Made by a program: the position numbers and the translations under genes. 64,000 nt of DNA, from assembly GCA_964035545.1 (NCBI GenBank), contig OZ037765.1:12640698-12704697 (forward strand), in the 5' to 3' direction. Below the pieces are notes generated by a model. It ran no database searches. It was given only the letters and a program-made list of their open reading frames with translations, and was not told where the DNA came from. Numbering within the stretch: the stretch's first letter is position 1; each line of letters starts with the position of its first letter. Of the stretch, positions 1 through 14,371 are shown piece by piece. The stretch comes from Bugula neritina. Its lineage: Eukaryota > Bryozoa > Gymnolaemata > Cheilostomatida > Bugulidae.

Positions 1-67
1 AGCATTGTAAAATTACATGTGCGGCAGTAGAAATATTATATTATAATAATAGTTCTACATTAGTTTT

Positions 68-3000
68 CTACATCAGTTTATGCATTTGAAACGCCATAAT
101 AAACACTCGCCCTTTGAGAGAATGGGAAGGAGATAATCCTGGTGAAATAGATTGGTAGAGCGTTGCCAACTTTTGAATTCTATCCTCATGCTCGGCACGA
201 TAGATAGAAGTGCGGTGATTTTTCCCAATTCTAAATTACATTTTGTGCATAAAATTATAGTAAATTTAACAAACTAAATAAATCATAAAATGTTCAAGAT
301 AATGTTGTGAATTTTTATATAGTATAAGCAGTTGATACAATTCAATACCAGCTTCATTAGATGGTATTGAAGCACTTTTTTGTTTCTAAAATGTAAAAGC
401 AGATAACCTCAAGGATTCTTTTTGTACTGGTTATGGTAAAGTAAGTATAATGTTGATAAGTGTTTTCTTAAGAAGAGCAAAAAACTCCAATCACAGTTCA
501 AGTGCAATACTCACTCGTCATGGCAGATAGCATGAACATGTCTATCTTTCAAATCCTGCCTGACCTCAACATTGTTAGCATCTGGCCCCCAAACAAAACA
601 TATCATTTTTTGTGCAAAAACATATTCCAGTAACTTGTCTTCCTTTCTCATTAATGCAGCAGCATTAATAGAAACTCCCTACAATAAAAAAAAAACGTCA
701 GCATAGTTCATAAATTTGAGCTAAAATTTTGTTAAAGTAAAGCAACATAACTATTTAAATAACAAGTAATGCCAGTCAGTATACAGCTTTAATAAATATA
801 ATATATTAGAATAATGATAAAGTATAAGTAATTATTTAGTGTTATAACCAAAATGCATAAAAATGTATAAATAAAACTAACAAGAAATTTTTCACTCTTG
901 GCTAAGGCTACAGCAGAAGCAACAGAATGAGTTCTTGTATCACTAAAGTAAGGTTGACTCCCACCCAAATCTTCAACCAGAAAGAACACTGGATAACGAT
1001 TCTGTTTGAGTCGTGCCCTGAAAATACACATAAATTAGGAATTATGACTTCACAAGGAAACATGAAGCAGAGCTAGTACTTTTCTAATTTTACTTTCACT
1101 ATTACTGAGGTTTACAAACTTCTGACACAGGTAGAAAAGGGGAACGATCCACCAAGTGACTAAAAGCCTAAACATTCGGAATAAGCTTTGTTAAGTACGC
1201 TTCAAATAATGACATGAAAGAACATTCGAATTTCTTTACCATCAAAATATTAAATGTTGAAAATTGTATTGTTACATTGGTAAAGTTCAAAATGCAAGAA
1301 GCATCACAGAATTTATAAAGCTTTAAGTACTAAGGTGAACAAGTTTTATTAACATGTTAACAACAAAAAATTGTATTGCTACATTTAATTGCTTATTGTA
1401 ATCAACAATCACAATTAACGCTAACCAAATGCAAGTCACTAACGGAGTTTAATAAAGAGATCAAAACTGCTACTCACATTATACAAGTATCTGGATCAAA
1501 TGAAGCAATGACAATACGGCGGCTGCCCCCTTCTTCATGCAAAACCTGAAGAATGGGGTCTAAGAAGGAATTTCTTTCAAAGAAAGATTCTATTCCCTCT
1601 TCCTTAGACTTGTTGTCCTGTTGAACACAGCAGCACTAAATATTTATCTTTATATCAACATAATCAGAATATAATTAGAACTACTGTTCTTTGTGAATGT
1701 AAGAGATACTATTTTCTATATGACAAAGGAAGTAACATGGAAATAGCAGAGCTTGAACCCTTATAAACACCTACTTGCTCAGTAGTGTAAAGTGACTCTT
1801 TGTTGTATCAGACTAAACTCAGCAACATAGTTACTTTCTAAGAGGTCACTATAAAATGCATTTCTTAGCTTTAACTGCTCGAGTAGCTAGGTGCTGTAGC
1901 AGTAAAAAATAGGTGCTCTTGTAGTAGTGCTGTAAAGGTTAAAATTCTACTAATGACATATTATCTTCTTTATCTTATAATTAAAGCACAGTTTTAATTG
2001 ACCCCAAAAATTACAAGGTTTGTTTATCAAAGAAACGCTACAATTACACCACATCTCCCATATCCAGATATGCACTCATGCCACTTTGAAAAGAAAAAAC
2101 AAATTATGTACAGTCTTACGTTTCAAACTTACTAATGAGTTAGGACTGCTTTAGTAATACAGGTACTGATGATATATGATACTCAAAGCATTGCCAACAA
2201 CTATCTCTTAAACCGCATCTGTTCTCAATTTATTTATTTAAGTGCACAAAAAACATTTCCAAGCATTCAAGAGAATCATTGCGCTAAACTCTGATAAATA
2301 AGTGTCAGCTAATGGTTGATATCCACCATAAATGTAGTTAGTTCATCCTTAGATATTGTCTACAAGTAAAATCAGCATGCGGTTGCTAAACTAAAATAAG
2401 CACATTGATTCCTATTGAAGTCACATAAAATGATACTCACATACAAATATATCGGATATTTTATTTCCACATAGAATCCCAGATTAGGGTCTATCTCCCT
2501 TAAGGCATCCCTTAATAAAGGGAATGGCGAAAGCTTATCACTGCAACAAAGCAATAGATGAACCCTTATAGATGAGCTGAATTTGCAACTATCCAAGCAA
2601 AAATCTGGCTAGAAATTTCTAGATTCAGTGCATGTATTGTAAAATTATTTTATTTAATTGTGTACTCACTGTAAGTTATGTTCTTCAGTCATATCTGATA
2701 CATCATAATGTTCTGAGCCAGAATTGTGTTTAACATATTCAACACGCAAATCCTGGAGCTGTGCCAGTGTTAGCTCATGCACAGGTATGTTGTACACCTG
2801 ATGTTTTCCTCTAGACCTCTTGCGTAGCAATATAGACACCTTGAAGTCATGCCATATGATTGGCACCTTATCCTTGCTCAGCATGACGTCAAATTCTACA
2901 TAGTCAGCTCCCTGTACACGGAATACCAGTACAGAATACAGTCACATTAGAACCTAATTCTATATAGATTAGTTACATAATGAGTGAATAACTTGGCTTA

Positions 3001-6000
3001 GACTTATATAACTTCAATAGTATTGCGTCACTTCATCTTAAATTAGCTGATATTTCAGTTTAGAGAAGTATCATGCTTACCATCTCCCCAGCAGTCATTA
3101 GGGAACCCAGCGTATTTTCATGTTTGACATCCTGCCTGCCAGAATAAAACTATAAATTTATTTCCAGGAGTGTATATGTAAATGTAAAAAAAACTTTATT
3201 TAAAAATATTCTAAAATTGAAACACAAATCACGCCTGCTCTGAGCTGTAAACAAGTATGTTTAGATTGACTGTGAGCTATGGCATCTGCCAACTTGCTTG
3301 CTCACCCTAAGCATAGCAAAAGGACACTGTAACAGTTGTACAGTTTTATTAGTGTTTGTAAAACCAACATCATTATAATATATTTTTGTATGACATACAA
3401 ACAGCTCAACTGTTGACTCTTCTTTTTCTCTTATTTCAAATATTGTTAGAACATAAAATAAAAAGTGCAAGGTTTTGTTTACACAATATGAGGCAATTAC
3501 TCCTTAACATCCAATAAGGATGGCCATAGAATCATGGTAGAGCTAAAGCAGAGCACTAAAATTTACTAATTATGTTGTATTATCCATGAGAAATGTATAT
3601 TTTTAGAGAGAATTCCTAGAATAGCAGTCTGTTAGTCACAGTAATTGTTCAGTCCTAGGACTGTGTTAGGCTATCCCTTATCAACATAATAATGTGTAAT
3701 TTCCAACTACCACTTAAGATAAGATTTTGATAAGGCTCCTTATTTCTCCCTTCAAAACTGTTAGTAAACAAACCAGTTTAGTGAAACCAAATTACATTTC
3801 ACATACAATTATGTGCATTTTAAACATATATGACCTAGAAATAAACAAGGAAATATTTACTTTTATTTGTTAACTATAATTTTTGCTCAAAATACATGCT
3901 TTGGACTTACTCCTTCTTGTAGTTGATATCAGTAGAGTGAGTGTCTCCCAATCCTCGATGGCCAATTTCCAGGGTGGGTCGGTCACGATTCCACCATTTA
4001 CTAAAAGACTTTGCTAAGGAGTATTTTACAAATTTGTTAGGCTTGCACACCAAGTATCTCACTAAAATAAATTTTATAACAACTTTATTCAAAACTTAAA
4101 AAAACTGGTGAACTATTAATAGTTCCATGTAAGTAGATGCTTCACACACAACTACCATATCAATATTATATAATATAGCAAAAGTGCCCAAGTAAGTAAT
4201 AACATTTATTTATAAATTATTCGTTTATATAGTGACAGTTGATTTTAATATTATATATTCAGTAGCAGCTGTAGTCTAGGGGTTAGAGTGTTTGCCTAGT
4301 AAGCACGAAGTCATGGGTTCAAACTCGACAAAGGCGATTGGCGATGTTAGGAAGAGCATTCAGTCATAATTGCTCCTGTGCCTCATTTAAATAAGTCCTT
4401 AGCCCGCTTTAACAAAATTTCTTTCTGAATAAGTCCTTGGCTCGATTATACAAAAAACTTCCCATCATAAGTTTCTCACAGGGATAGAACTATAAACTTG
4501 CGTGAGTTTTATATTTGGTAGCATATAAATAAAAGCAAATAAAAAAATATTTACCAGTTATATGGCCGATAGGAAAACCATGCAAGCTATTCAACACCAG
4601 AACAAGAGATCCAGTACAGTTTTCAAGGTGAAGAGGTAAAATATTTGTGTATCCATACAAAATAGGTTCAGAAGAATTCTCAGTCGGTTTGTATATGTGG
4701 ACCTTAATACCCTAAAAGAGAGTCAAAACAGAATAAATTGTGAGACTGAACTGTCTACAATAAAAATACAACGTTTCCAAGGAATACCACTTTTTCTATT
4801 AATATAACCATGCAGTGCGTAATGTAATTTACAGCATCCAAATGTCAAACCGAAAACATTAACTTTAGATATCTAACGACTTTATTCTTTAAAGGATTGC
4901 TCTATCTTGTCTAATAAATGGCCATTTAGGTCAAACACACATAATATTGTGTTTTTCTAAGCATGCATTGACAAAAAGCATTTGACCAAAGGTAGAAAAA
5001 GTTAGTTGAAGTTGAGGGTGTAGATTGGTAACAGCCAAAACGCCGATTTTGAAATGAGCTGGGAAATGTGACGTAACAGCGCCAGCATTCCTGCTAGTCA
5101 CGTGACTATACGAATGAATAACTATAGAAATATGACTGTGAGATGTGATCTTTCAGCTCGTAATTTGTATATTTATGGAAGTGCAAATGTGAATTATCTC
5201 AATCTATAGTTTTTTGACATGTTAAATAACATGTATGTGATAACATTAGGCCATATTTTGCTTGTAAACATAGAAAAAAGCATTGCAAAAACATGCATTC
5301 TTTAGGATGAATGCCTTCGATCGATCTAAACTAGGTCAGATTGTGCAATATTACGGGCACACCAAAGCTGACCTATATAGCGCACTGTAACTGCTTGAGC
5401 GTTATTGGTTGATGTTGCGCTCAGCAACCTTGAATACTAGCGTCATAGTTAGCACGTGCAGCATAGTTACTGGCGTTCACACGTCACGTATTAGGCTATT
5501 CTTTTTCATGGCTGAAAATTTTACCTCCCTCAAAATTGGAATTTTGAAAAGCTGTTTTCTAGGCATATATCCCTTTGCAAAGTCACAATTGTTTGCATAC
5601 ACATTAGATTATAGTTCATAATTATAATGTGATTGTAATAAACTAAGATAGAGCAATCCTTTAAACCTAACAGTACCAAATTTTCAAATAGCATATTATA
5701 AATAAATTAATGTTGTCTCCGAGGAGTAGTTTATGACATAGAGTTGTAATATAACCTTTCAAATTAATATTAATTGGCAATTTTTCAGCTTATGTCATAT
5801 TCAGAGAAAAACAGTTACATAGTTATTACTGGCAGGAAATAAAATATCATCCATTTCAAAACATTGAAGCAAACTATACATCAATCATAAAAATGAAAGC
5901 GATTGCTAGTTGTTAGCAAGATAATTGCTAAAATATTAAATATTGCAATTTACATGAAGAGGTTATTAATCACCCCAACAGACACTTACATGAGAGTTGA

Positions 6001-9000
6001 ACTCAAAGGTTTTTAGTTTGAATATCACATAATCAGTGTCGGACACCGGCATCCCATGTGCTGATTGGTCTTGATTGTCATACTCGCCCAATGACTGTAA
6101 ACGGTAATCAAAATTATATTGTCATTAAAAAAAATCATTACCGGTCTTTTATATTCCTTTGCTTAAAAAATAAGTATTTTCCAAAGATAGTTTTGATGTA
6201 CAGTCAAATATTTTCTAGCTTTAATGAATTTTGTGTATTTTTAATTTGTTTCTGGTTCTCCTGGCTACTTTCAAATAATTTATCTCAAGTTTACACGAGT
6301 TTAAAGTATTCTGTAAATACGCAGATTTCCATAGCTTTTTAGTCTGAATTTGTGAAGATGAGAAACCTCATCTAAATATAAAATTTATTAGCTGTACAAA
6401 TTGAAAATTTAATTTAAATAATGATTTTTTATGTGTTTATATGATTAGTAAAAAAATTAAATAAACCCAGTACATTATACTTGATTTGGTAAAACTATCA
6501 CCACAATTCATAGCAGCTACATGTTATGTAAAGAGGCCTTTTTTACACACAAAACTAATCGAGTCTCATCTGTTAATTGCAGGGAAGATAACTTTATGAT
6601 TTAGCAGTCAGTTTCAACAACTTTTTAGCAAGCAAACACATGGCTATATATGCGTGTGTATAATATATAACCCAAGTTTTTCAATATTTCAGCTACATAC
6701 ATCTAAAAGTTAAGGCGAACCTAAAAAATTCAAAAAGTGGCATCATATGATGAAGAAACTGGACCCTATGATACATACACTGACTCTTATGGGAGGATTG
6801 CTAGCATGAACAGATTGGTAGAACTGGTCAACACATTCCACATCGTCTACCACTTCATCAGTGTACAGGTTCACTGTGCAACACTTGATGTTGTATTTAC
6901 TTGTTTGATCTCTTTTCTGTAAATTGCAAAGCTAGAATGAGCCACCATCACATACACGTGAATAGATCATGACCCAAGCTATTATCAGCAGGTTACTGAC
7001 CAAACTATGATTATAACATTTATAAAATAGTGACATTTGGGAAAGCAAAGGTTATCTATGTCATTAAACCACAACTAAAATAAAGAGTGATACAATGAAT
7101 GACCATTGAGTAAATGACCACCCAGTGTATGAATGTATGATTATAGCCTTGTTCGCTTGTGACTGTGGCATGACCACTGCATGCATTGGAGATGGCCAAG
7201 TTCCATACTATTGATTATATGTACTCCTATTAGTATTAGACTACTGCTGGCATTAGTACTCATTACACATACTTTAGTTGTGTTAATGTCTAGTTATTAT
7301 CTACTTAGAGTGCCTGCTGGGTGCTCTTTATAGTTTATTACTAGTTGAAGAGTGGGAGGTGTAAATGAACATCATGCTACGCCCATACTTATACACACAG
7401 GTATACGCAAGGTACATGCATAGGCTTACATCTATAGGCTGTAAATGCATACTAGTTGTATAAATATAACAAGTCTAGTATAATAAAAAGTAACAACCAT
7501 TGCCTAAGCACATATATTCAGTCAAACTAGAAACTGTAGAAACTGTTCATGTAAACTTACTGTTAAGAAAAGCCATCACATAGTTCAGTGAAAAACTGGC
7601 ACGAAGTAGTTTACCGTTACGCAAAAATCTTTGAACTTTAAACGCTTGGACAAACTTTGGCATGTTTTACTTTTACTTCATGCATAGAACAGTCCTTCAT
7701 ATTTTGTTAACAAGCATTGCTTAGTTTTTAAATTGACTGAACACTCACTATTGATAGATTATTGAACTGAAATAAAAATTTGAAGGAATTCAATTTTATA
7801 CCGAGACAAAAATTTAGTAATTTTACACTAATTTTACTTTTTATTTTTCAGAACCATTTTATTCAGAACCATGTAAATAAAACTTAAATGTCAAATTGTT
7901 CTAAATGCATAACTTTGGGCATAAAATCTCCAAAACATTTCTGTAAATTCCACATATATATTTTGTCTCGACATATAGCTAGAAATTTTGATGGGTTGTC
8001 AACAACAACCAAAACAATATTTTACTGCAAAAATCCAAGACAAGAATGTGGAGCTGAAAAAGTTTTAAATACTTGAACCACATTTCACTGAATGAACCAA
8101 CTAAACACTGAACATTTTTTGCTTTGTCGAGAAAATGAAACAAATATAATATATTCACAATCAATAACATCAACTGTAAGAGATTGTGCAAAAGTAATAA
8201 ATTTAATGAAATAGCAGATTTGACTCTTCAACCAAGAACTTCAATAATAATGTAATGCGTAAACCTGCCTAGCATTTCAAATGGATAGTAACAAGATCCT
8301 GCTGTATACACTACAATGACTGTGTAATCCGCCACTGATACAAGGACAAACCTTAAAAATATGTATAGGGTTGTTGTGAAATCTTAGCTGTATTTCCGTA
8401 TCAGACATAAGCCATCCCTGATCCACAAACATGCACCGCTCAGGCGGGAATTCTCCGTAGCAGTCAATTGACTCCTCCGACCCCAACTCTACAAGCCAGG
8501 AAACCCAAACATTTGCAAGCCCTGGGACTCTTAGTGTAGAAGAAAAAGCTTCCTTTCAAATCAATAAAACATTTTGAGTACATATTTCTTAATGTCATAG
8601 ATAGGTTTTAGAGTTGGCTTACTTTAAATATCTAAAGATTAAGTGAAGGCATAAACCAGTTTTGTGTATTTATATGGATATGTGTACGTATATGTATATC
8701 TGTATGGTATATGTATTCGTGTATGTATATGTATGTATATGAAGATGACTAACAACACTGTGTGTATAAGAGACAGCTGAAGTTACATTCACCTGAGAGT
8801 GTTTTGTATCTAGAGAATACGCCAGCCTCCCAGTGTCTAATAATGTGAGTTTCCTCCTCTGGCTCATCTCCATGTGCTGATATATACTTGCGACACACCA
8901 GATATCTGTACTCTAATCCCTCGCAGCTCAGTGGAACATTTATCTTCACATACCATAGCTCGCTGTAAACATGTGTATTAGCCTGACAACTGGCATGTCT

Positions 9001-9983
9001 AATTCACTAAAATAACAATATGTAGAACATGCTGTAATTACTAGCAAAGATGAAAGCAAAACTTGAAGAAAATTCTGATGGTAAAATGTTCAATCTCAGG
9101 ATAGCTGATTGGGCTAAATTCATCGGATACACAAATCTTCATTTTATGGTTGATCTGGTGTACAGTAAACAAGTGTCTGTTCCACATTGTAGGCCGATTG
9201 AGTGCTATGAGAGTCCAAACTACGCACTATCATATTGTGCCACAGGGGGTCAAACTTCAGTTGTGGAAACCCAGTTTCCTGCATAGCTTGCATGTTAGCA
9301 CACTAACATCAATAAAACATGACCACACAAACAGTACCGGTCACCTTATGGAAAACTGCAAGCAAGAAAATATTGCAACAAATTATTAAGTTGTGGAAAA
9401 CCACTTTCGAAAGTAGAGGTGTGTGCAGAAGAGCAGTTTCTACTTTTCCTCTCAATAGTGCTAATTCTAGTTTTAGTTCAAAAAACTACCTGCCTATAAA
9501 CAACGGCATTCTTGCCCAAAAACCAAAATAAAAATTATAAACCCAAGCTAATCGAAACTGAATCTCAACATATAATGTATCGATTAGGCATAGGAATGCA
9601 ACAGCAGCAATTTTCAAAGTATGTTCGATATTTACTGATTAAATATATATAAACCTTAGTTTAGGCCACAACCTAATTTTTTTTCTCTAACATTCTTAAC
9701 CAAATTTCATTTTTTCATTAGTAAAGTTTAAGGAAATGCATAACCATAGTTAGAATATACAGTTAACTTAGGGAATTCAACCCGACAGGCTAAACGTGAC
9801 CACCTGCATTACATCCACACACTAAGGAAACTACCTTTCCAATGGTGACTGCTTCTTTTTGAGAAAGACTATTTTTTCAGGATTCCATTGACCCAAGACA
9901 TCACAAGCTCCAGTAACTGCAACTTTGTCGTGTTTCTGAGTAGAAACACGGACTTGTAGTGTGATGACAACCGTTGCTGCCAT
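68..9983 (-). CDS. GPCPD1: Glycerophosphocholine phosphodiesterase GPCPD1, 14 exons, 668 aa
   Basis: Exons (minus): 9835-9983, 8793-8962, 8352-8488, 6779-6916, 5990-6094, 4555-4711, 3911-4061, 3081-3135, 2670-2911, 2441-2540, 1478-1617, 882-1017, 515-678, 68-230. All junctions are GT-AG and in phase. The 668 aa agree with the human protein (about 672 aa). A starch-binding-type CBM20 domain lies at about residues 1-115 (GACDVLGQWNPEK early on). The GDPD phosphodiesterase domain starts near residue 315 with the catalytic GHRGLGD (His about 320) and continues with YVEFDVML (Glu and Asp about 360 and 362) and WHD (His about 375), so the active site looks intact. Family knowledge: it is cytosolic and splits glycerophosphocholine into choline and glycerol-3-phosphate. 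The start ATG at 9983 gives MAATVVITLQVR, aligned with the usual N-terminus. Introns hold a SINE (4264-4513). Symbol very likely; exon ends are inferred. Confidence 0.93.
4264..4513 (+). mobile_element. tRNA-derived SINE, copy 1 (in GPCPD1 intron)
   Basis: The head has a pol III A-box-like stretch (TAGTCTAGGGGTTAGAG) and a B-box-like GGGTTCAAACTC. It is followed by a body shared with six other copies in the window, including AGAGCATTCAGTCATAATTG and a tail reading ACTATAAACTTGCGTGAG. It lies antisense to GPCPD1, in the intron between the exons at 4555-4711 and 3911-4061. An internal stretch about 40 bases long (the AATAAGTCCTTRGCYCG part) is present twice, making this copy longer than the others. 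Confidence 0.85.
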
Positions 9984-10611
9984 TAAAGTCAAGAGATTCA
10001 AACTCTTCTTCAACTTTCTATAAAATTCTTCCTAAAATGAAATATAATTACTCAAATGAGATATCAGTTTTTAATGTTAGCTATTTATTTTCAAAGGTTC
10101 TTGATGAAGGAAGTTGAGCTTATAGTTTTTTTACTTTCGTTCTAGTACAAAAAGAGCAACAATATGGCCACATGCAAATGTAGCATTAGCAGATGCTGTA
10201 ATTAGATAACTATCTATTAGTATGGTCATATCATACAAAATATTATGACAGCATACATCTTTAGTTTCATAAAATAATCTACGACATAGATTATGCAAAA
10301 CATACAGCTGAAAATATTATCTCCTACTGTAATACTATTTTAAATATAATGCAGTTCATTGCCTGGTCACATTATATCACACGTGCTTCTATTCATCATT
10401 AAATGTCAATAAAATATTTTATTTGAAGTCTGACGTTGATTGGAAAAAAAATTTCTTAATATTTCAAAATATCCCAGAATTATTTTAGTTTCCTATAATG
10501 TTCAGCAATTTTACATCCTGTTTTATTAAAACATATAGGAAAGATTCTTATAACATTTAATAACTATATTTAGGCTATGCGATATTGATAAGACATAAAT
10601 GACACACACTA

Positions 10612-11062
10612 AGCGTAGGACCACACGACGAGGGATTCCCTGCGCGAGTCTAAGTTGCGAGAAAACCCATCCCGCCACTGACCTGCCACACACAATGCGT
10701 GTGCTGCGAGTGCGGAAATTTATTAGCTAATGATCTTGGAGTTTAACTTTACTGCTCGCCTAAAGACGTTTGTTTTTAAAACTACGCCATCGACAAAGTG
10801 ACTTTAAATATTATAAACAAATGCAAACTATATAAAACTGTTTTAATTCAGCTCGCTAAAAGCTAAAATGATAAAATCAAAATAAAAAAAGTGTACTCGC
10901 TAAATGATAATAAGCCAATTAAATAAAACACACACAGGCTTGCCGCACTTCTCGCTCAGCATGTTAGCCGCAGAAAAATCCGCACACAACGGCCAATTTT
11001 TGGGCTAGACAGGTTTTCCCGCACGTCTCGCGCGGGTAAATTGCGTCGTGTGGCCCTACGCT
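10612..11062. mobile_element. MITE-like element with 19-bp terminal inverted repeats and TA duplication
   Basis: The left end AGCGTAGGACCACACGACG is the reverse complement of the right end at 11044-11062 with one mismatch (GGACC against GGCCC). The element is 451 bp and flanked by TA at 10610-10611 and 11063-11064. The ends are much richer in CG dinucleotides than the surrounding AT-rich DNA. No transposase ORF is visible, so it is a non-autonomous element. TA target duplications are typical of Tc1/mariner-related elements, but the TIR alone does not settle the superfamily. Confidence 0.8.
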
Positions 11063-13844
11063 TACATAGAGCTTGGGTCTTTAACATATGTAAATATAAT
11101 ATTACAGCAGAATTTTATTAGCTCTTTGAGTAACATATTCTAAACACTGGTTTATAATCTATATATATAAAACACTATTTTAAATTATTTGTCTAAATAA
11201 TTCAAACACCTTTTTCAAAAACCTTTTTGTTTTTACTTTTTACGATTGACAATCACGGTCAATTACAATGTATTTAATTGTTTTACAACAGAAAAAAGTT
11301 AGTTTTGCTCAAACAAGTATACTCGGCCAATATGTCCAAAAGCAATAAATTTTAAATTCCAAGTATTTTCATAATTTTGGAAGAAATTAGAATGAACTTC
11401 AGCTCAATAAAAAAATATTGTAAACCTATAGAAATTGGTATAATAAAAATAATTATCCATGAACAACTAAAACTTTAAATAGCAAAAAATATCATTACAT
11501 TGGTGTTGATTAAAATTATTCATGTCATTTTCTAACCGTGATAAAAGTACAAATATCAAGCCTATAAAAGTTCTATAACTCATGAATGATGCTGCCCCTT
11601 CCCCTCCGGTGCTCATGATCAATGTTAGGTACCATAAGAAATCTTTCAGCGCAAACATTTAGCTAAAATCTTGGAGAGCAAGAGCTTATATAATATATTT
11701 GATAGCTCTTACCAAGATTTCAAAAGATGGACTTATATTTAAAATGTTTAACAAAAATATTTCCAAAGATTTAACATTCAAGCATTCAAATTGATTATGC
11801 AAGCTCATTCATTCTAAATTCCAGTGATGCATGCTCAAAGAAAATTCAATTCAATTTAAGAATGTTTCAAGATGTACCAGAGTTTTATCTTACAATCTGC
11901 TTAATTTGATTACAAAACCAAAGCAAAAATATAATGCAATCTGCTGAAAACTTGAATAGCTTGCAAGGGTAAACTGAGTGCTGTGAGTACAGTGAATTTG
12001 CAAAAAACTTTTTCTTTCTCTGTTGACCTGATACAACTTATAAACATATTGAACACCTGAACACAAGTCATATTCTAAAACACATTTAAAAATATTTGTC
12101 AATTTTTAATTAAATAAACAAAATATTTGAAAAAAATTTCAATTTCTAATGCCTTGTAAACCTAAAAATATAATTTAAGAACTCCTAGACTAACTTACAA
12201 ATTGAAAACATGTAGTCATTTAGTTTTCCACAGTGACACTGATAATCATAATAAATAACTATTAGTACCTATTACAGTTAGCATATTTATAATACAAAAA
12301 TGAAAAATGATGATAAATTGATAATAATTATTACTTACATTTATAAATAAAGAATTTATAATTATAAGATTATGCATAATCATAATGATGTTTTTGCTAT
12401 TTAAGATAACTGAATATACAACATTATTTATTATTATCACTGCCTATGATTTTTGTGAAAACATGAACACTCTAATAATAATATTGACAGCTAGGGCTAG
12501 AAGTATGACTAAGACTATTACTGTGAGTCATAATTTCAAAAAATTATTTTTATTTTAAATATTTATGATTCTTGCTCACACTATGATTAACATTATGTTT
12601 AACTTTATGACTAGAAAATAAGTAAGGCTAAGAGTAAGTGATTCAGATTGTAATGATATTTCAATAATAGAATTCATATTAAAGATTAGTATTATGATTA
12701 ATTTTCAGCATCAGTACCAGTATGTAGTGTAGCATTTACCAATAAACTTCAAATTTAATTTTAGCCCTGATCTTCATCTTAAACATAAACTTAAAGTTAC
12801 ACTTTGTCTAACATTTACAATATCAACTAACCTATTATGATTAAATGTTTATCATTATGATTGTGATTCATCATAATGATAATGCTACGACTGAGTACGA
12901 GTACGCCTACCGTTAATCATAATGTAACACTAACAGTAACTGTTACTGTTACTGTTAGACTTAGTGTTACTGCTAATCTTGACACATTTTGATTTTTATT
13001 TATAGTGATACTAATACGTAATTTGTTAATATAAGTAACACTAAGCGTAAAACTAAAAGTTAGAGTTAGACGTACCTTTGAAGTTTGGCTTTGAGTTTGG
13101 GTTTTGAGTTTGAATTTTGAGTTTCACTTTCAGTTCCAGTTTGTCTTGGCGATAAATTTAAACCTATAACACAAAGATACCAAAAATAACGTACTCTCAG
13201 TAATAATTATTGCTTAAATCCTTCCTCAATTAGATATCTGACTGATATTTTCTTTCGGCATCGCATCCATCTAACTCCATACAGATTGAGTTACCTATAC
13301 TGATACTCCATAGCCGTCAGAATGAAATATCCCAGCAACAACAGTACACTTGAATATTGGATCCATATGTGTGTGACAAATGGAATTCAATAAGAAATTA
13401 GCTGCGCTCTTATTGATATGTAAGCCAATCAAAATTATCAAGCGCTCAGATGTTGCATCATCCATACAGATAAATTATTCAATATTAAAATATCAACTAT
13501 GAATGCATCGAGTAATTGATGAAATGTTATAATCATATCAATTATCAATTATAATATAATCTATACATCAGTATAATATATTATGCACTCATAGTATAAT
13601 AGCTGAGGCCACGTAGCATGCAGATACGTCGCATAGAACTGCAGCTCAATGTTATAACTTATAAGCCATTACATACTAATATTAGAGAGATAAATCTAGG
13701 CAGCAGTCAGTCACTTTTAGTTTTATTGACACGCACGCACACGCACACATGTTTTGATTTTTGTGCAACTTTGAAAAAAGTCAAATTTCACCAAGTTTCC
13801 AAAAATCTAAGCAAATATGTTATGCAAAGTTGATATGATTCAAA
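11063..13844. other. Intergenic, AT-rich with cryptic simple repeats
   Basis: No exon-like sequence was seen on either strand. From about 12240 to 13140 the DNA is built of short degenerate motifs (CATAAT, TTACTG, TTGAGTTTG). These include a run of TAACAGTAACTG / TTACTGTTAGAC type that can fold back at about 12927-12975. A similar composition returns at 38640-40300. Confidence 0.5.
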
Positions 13845-14371
13845 GGTTTCATCCCAGAGAGACGCTTCCCAGTTAGATGCTAGGCAAAATTTCCCACTTA
13901 GACGCTTCCCACTTGAATGCTTCTCAGTTAGACACTGTTTTTTATTTTGTTGCAATTACATCTATGTAGTAACATACCTATATAAATGTTGCATTGATTA
14001 CTAAATAGCTATAGCTAATAGCTATAGTAGCTGATATAAAATATCTGGGATAATATTCCAATTTTCATGGATATGTGCATGTATGGAAAAAACGCAGTAA
14101 TGCATTCATAACAGATATGATCTTTAATGAATACTTATTACCAAAATATCTTTTCAAACAACAAAAAGTATAGAAAGTACGTGCAAAATTAAAAAGCTAA
14201 TGCAGATCCAAGGAATTTATAATTTATGTGCTAAATAACAAGCAATTGATCCAAGTTTATTTAAATATACATATATTTCAATAACATTCAAATAAGTTGC
14301 ACATAGAATATATATTGTACCAAAATAAATAAATAACTTCTAACTGGGAAGTGTTTATCTGGGATGACACC
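13845..14371. mobile_element. MITE-like element with about 35-bp imperfect inverted repeats
   Basis: The left terminus (GGTTTCATCCCAGAGAGACG and on into CTTCCCAGTTAGA) is matched in inverse at 14337-14371 (TCTAACTGGGAAG then GGGATGACACC). The flanks GATTCAAA (13837-13844) and AGTTCAAA (14372-14379) differ at two positions and could be an 8-bp target duplication, which would fit a hAT-type element. Just inside the left end, a unit of about 18 bp (TTAGACGCTTCCCACTT and variants) is repeated three to four times. No ORF is visible. Confidence 0.7.

Noticed and set aside
511-513. In-frame TGA read as the GPCPD1 stop
   Set aside because: It lies within the donor GTGAGT; splicing to 230 continues the protein for 53 residues that match the family C-terminus.
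9050-9531. Overlapping plus-strand frames in a GPCPD1 intron
   Set aside because: No motif, no splice context and no similarity that I can see.
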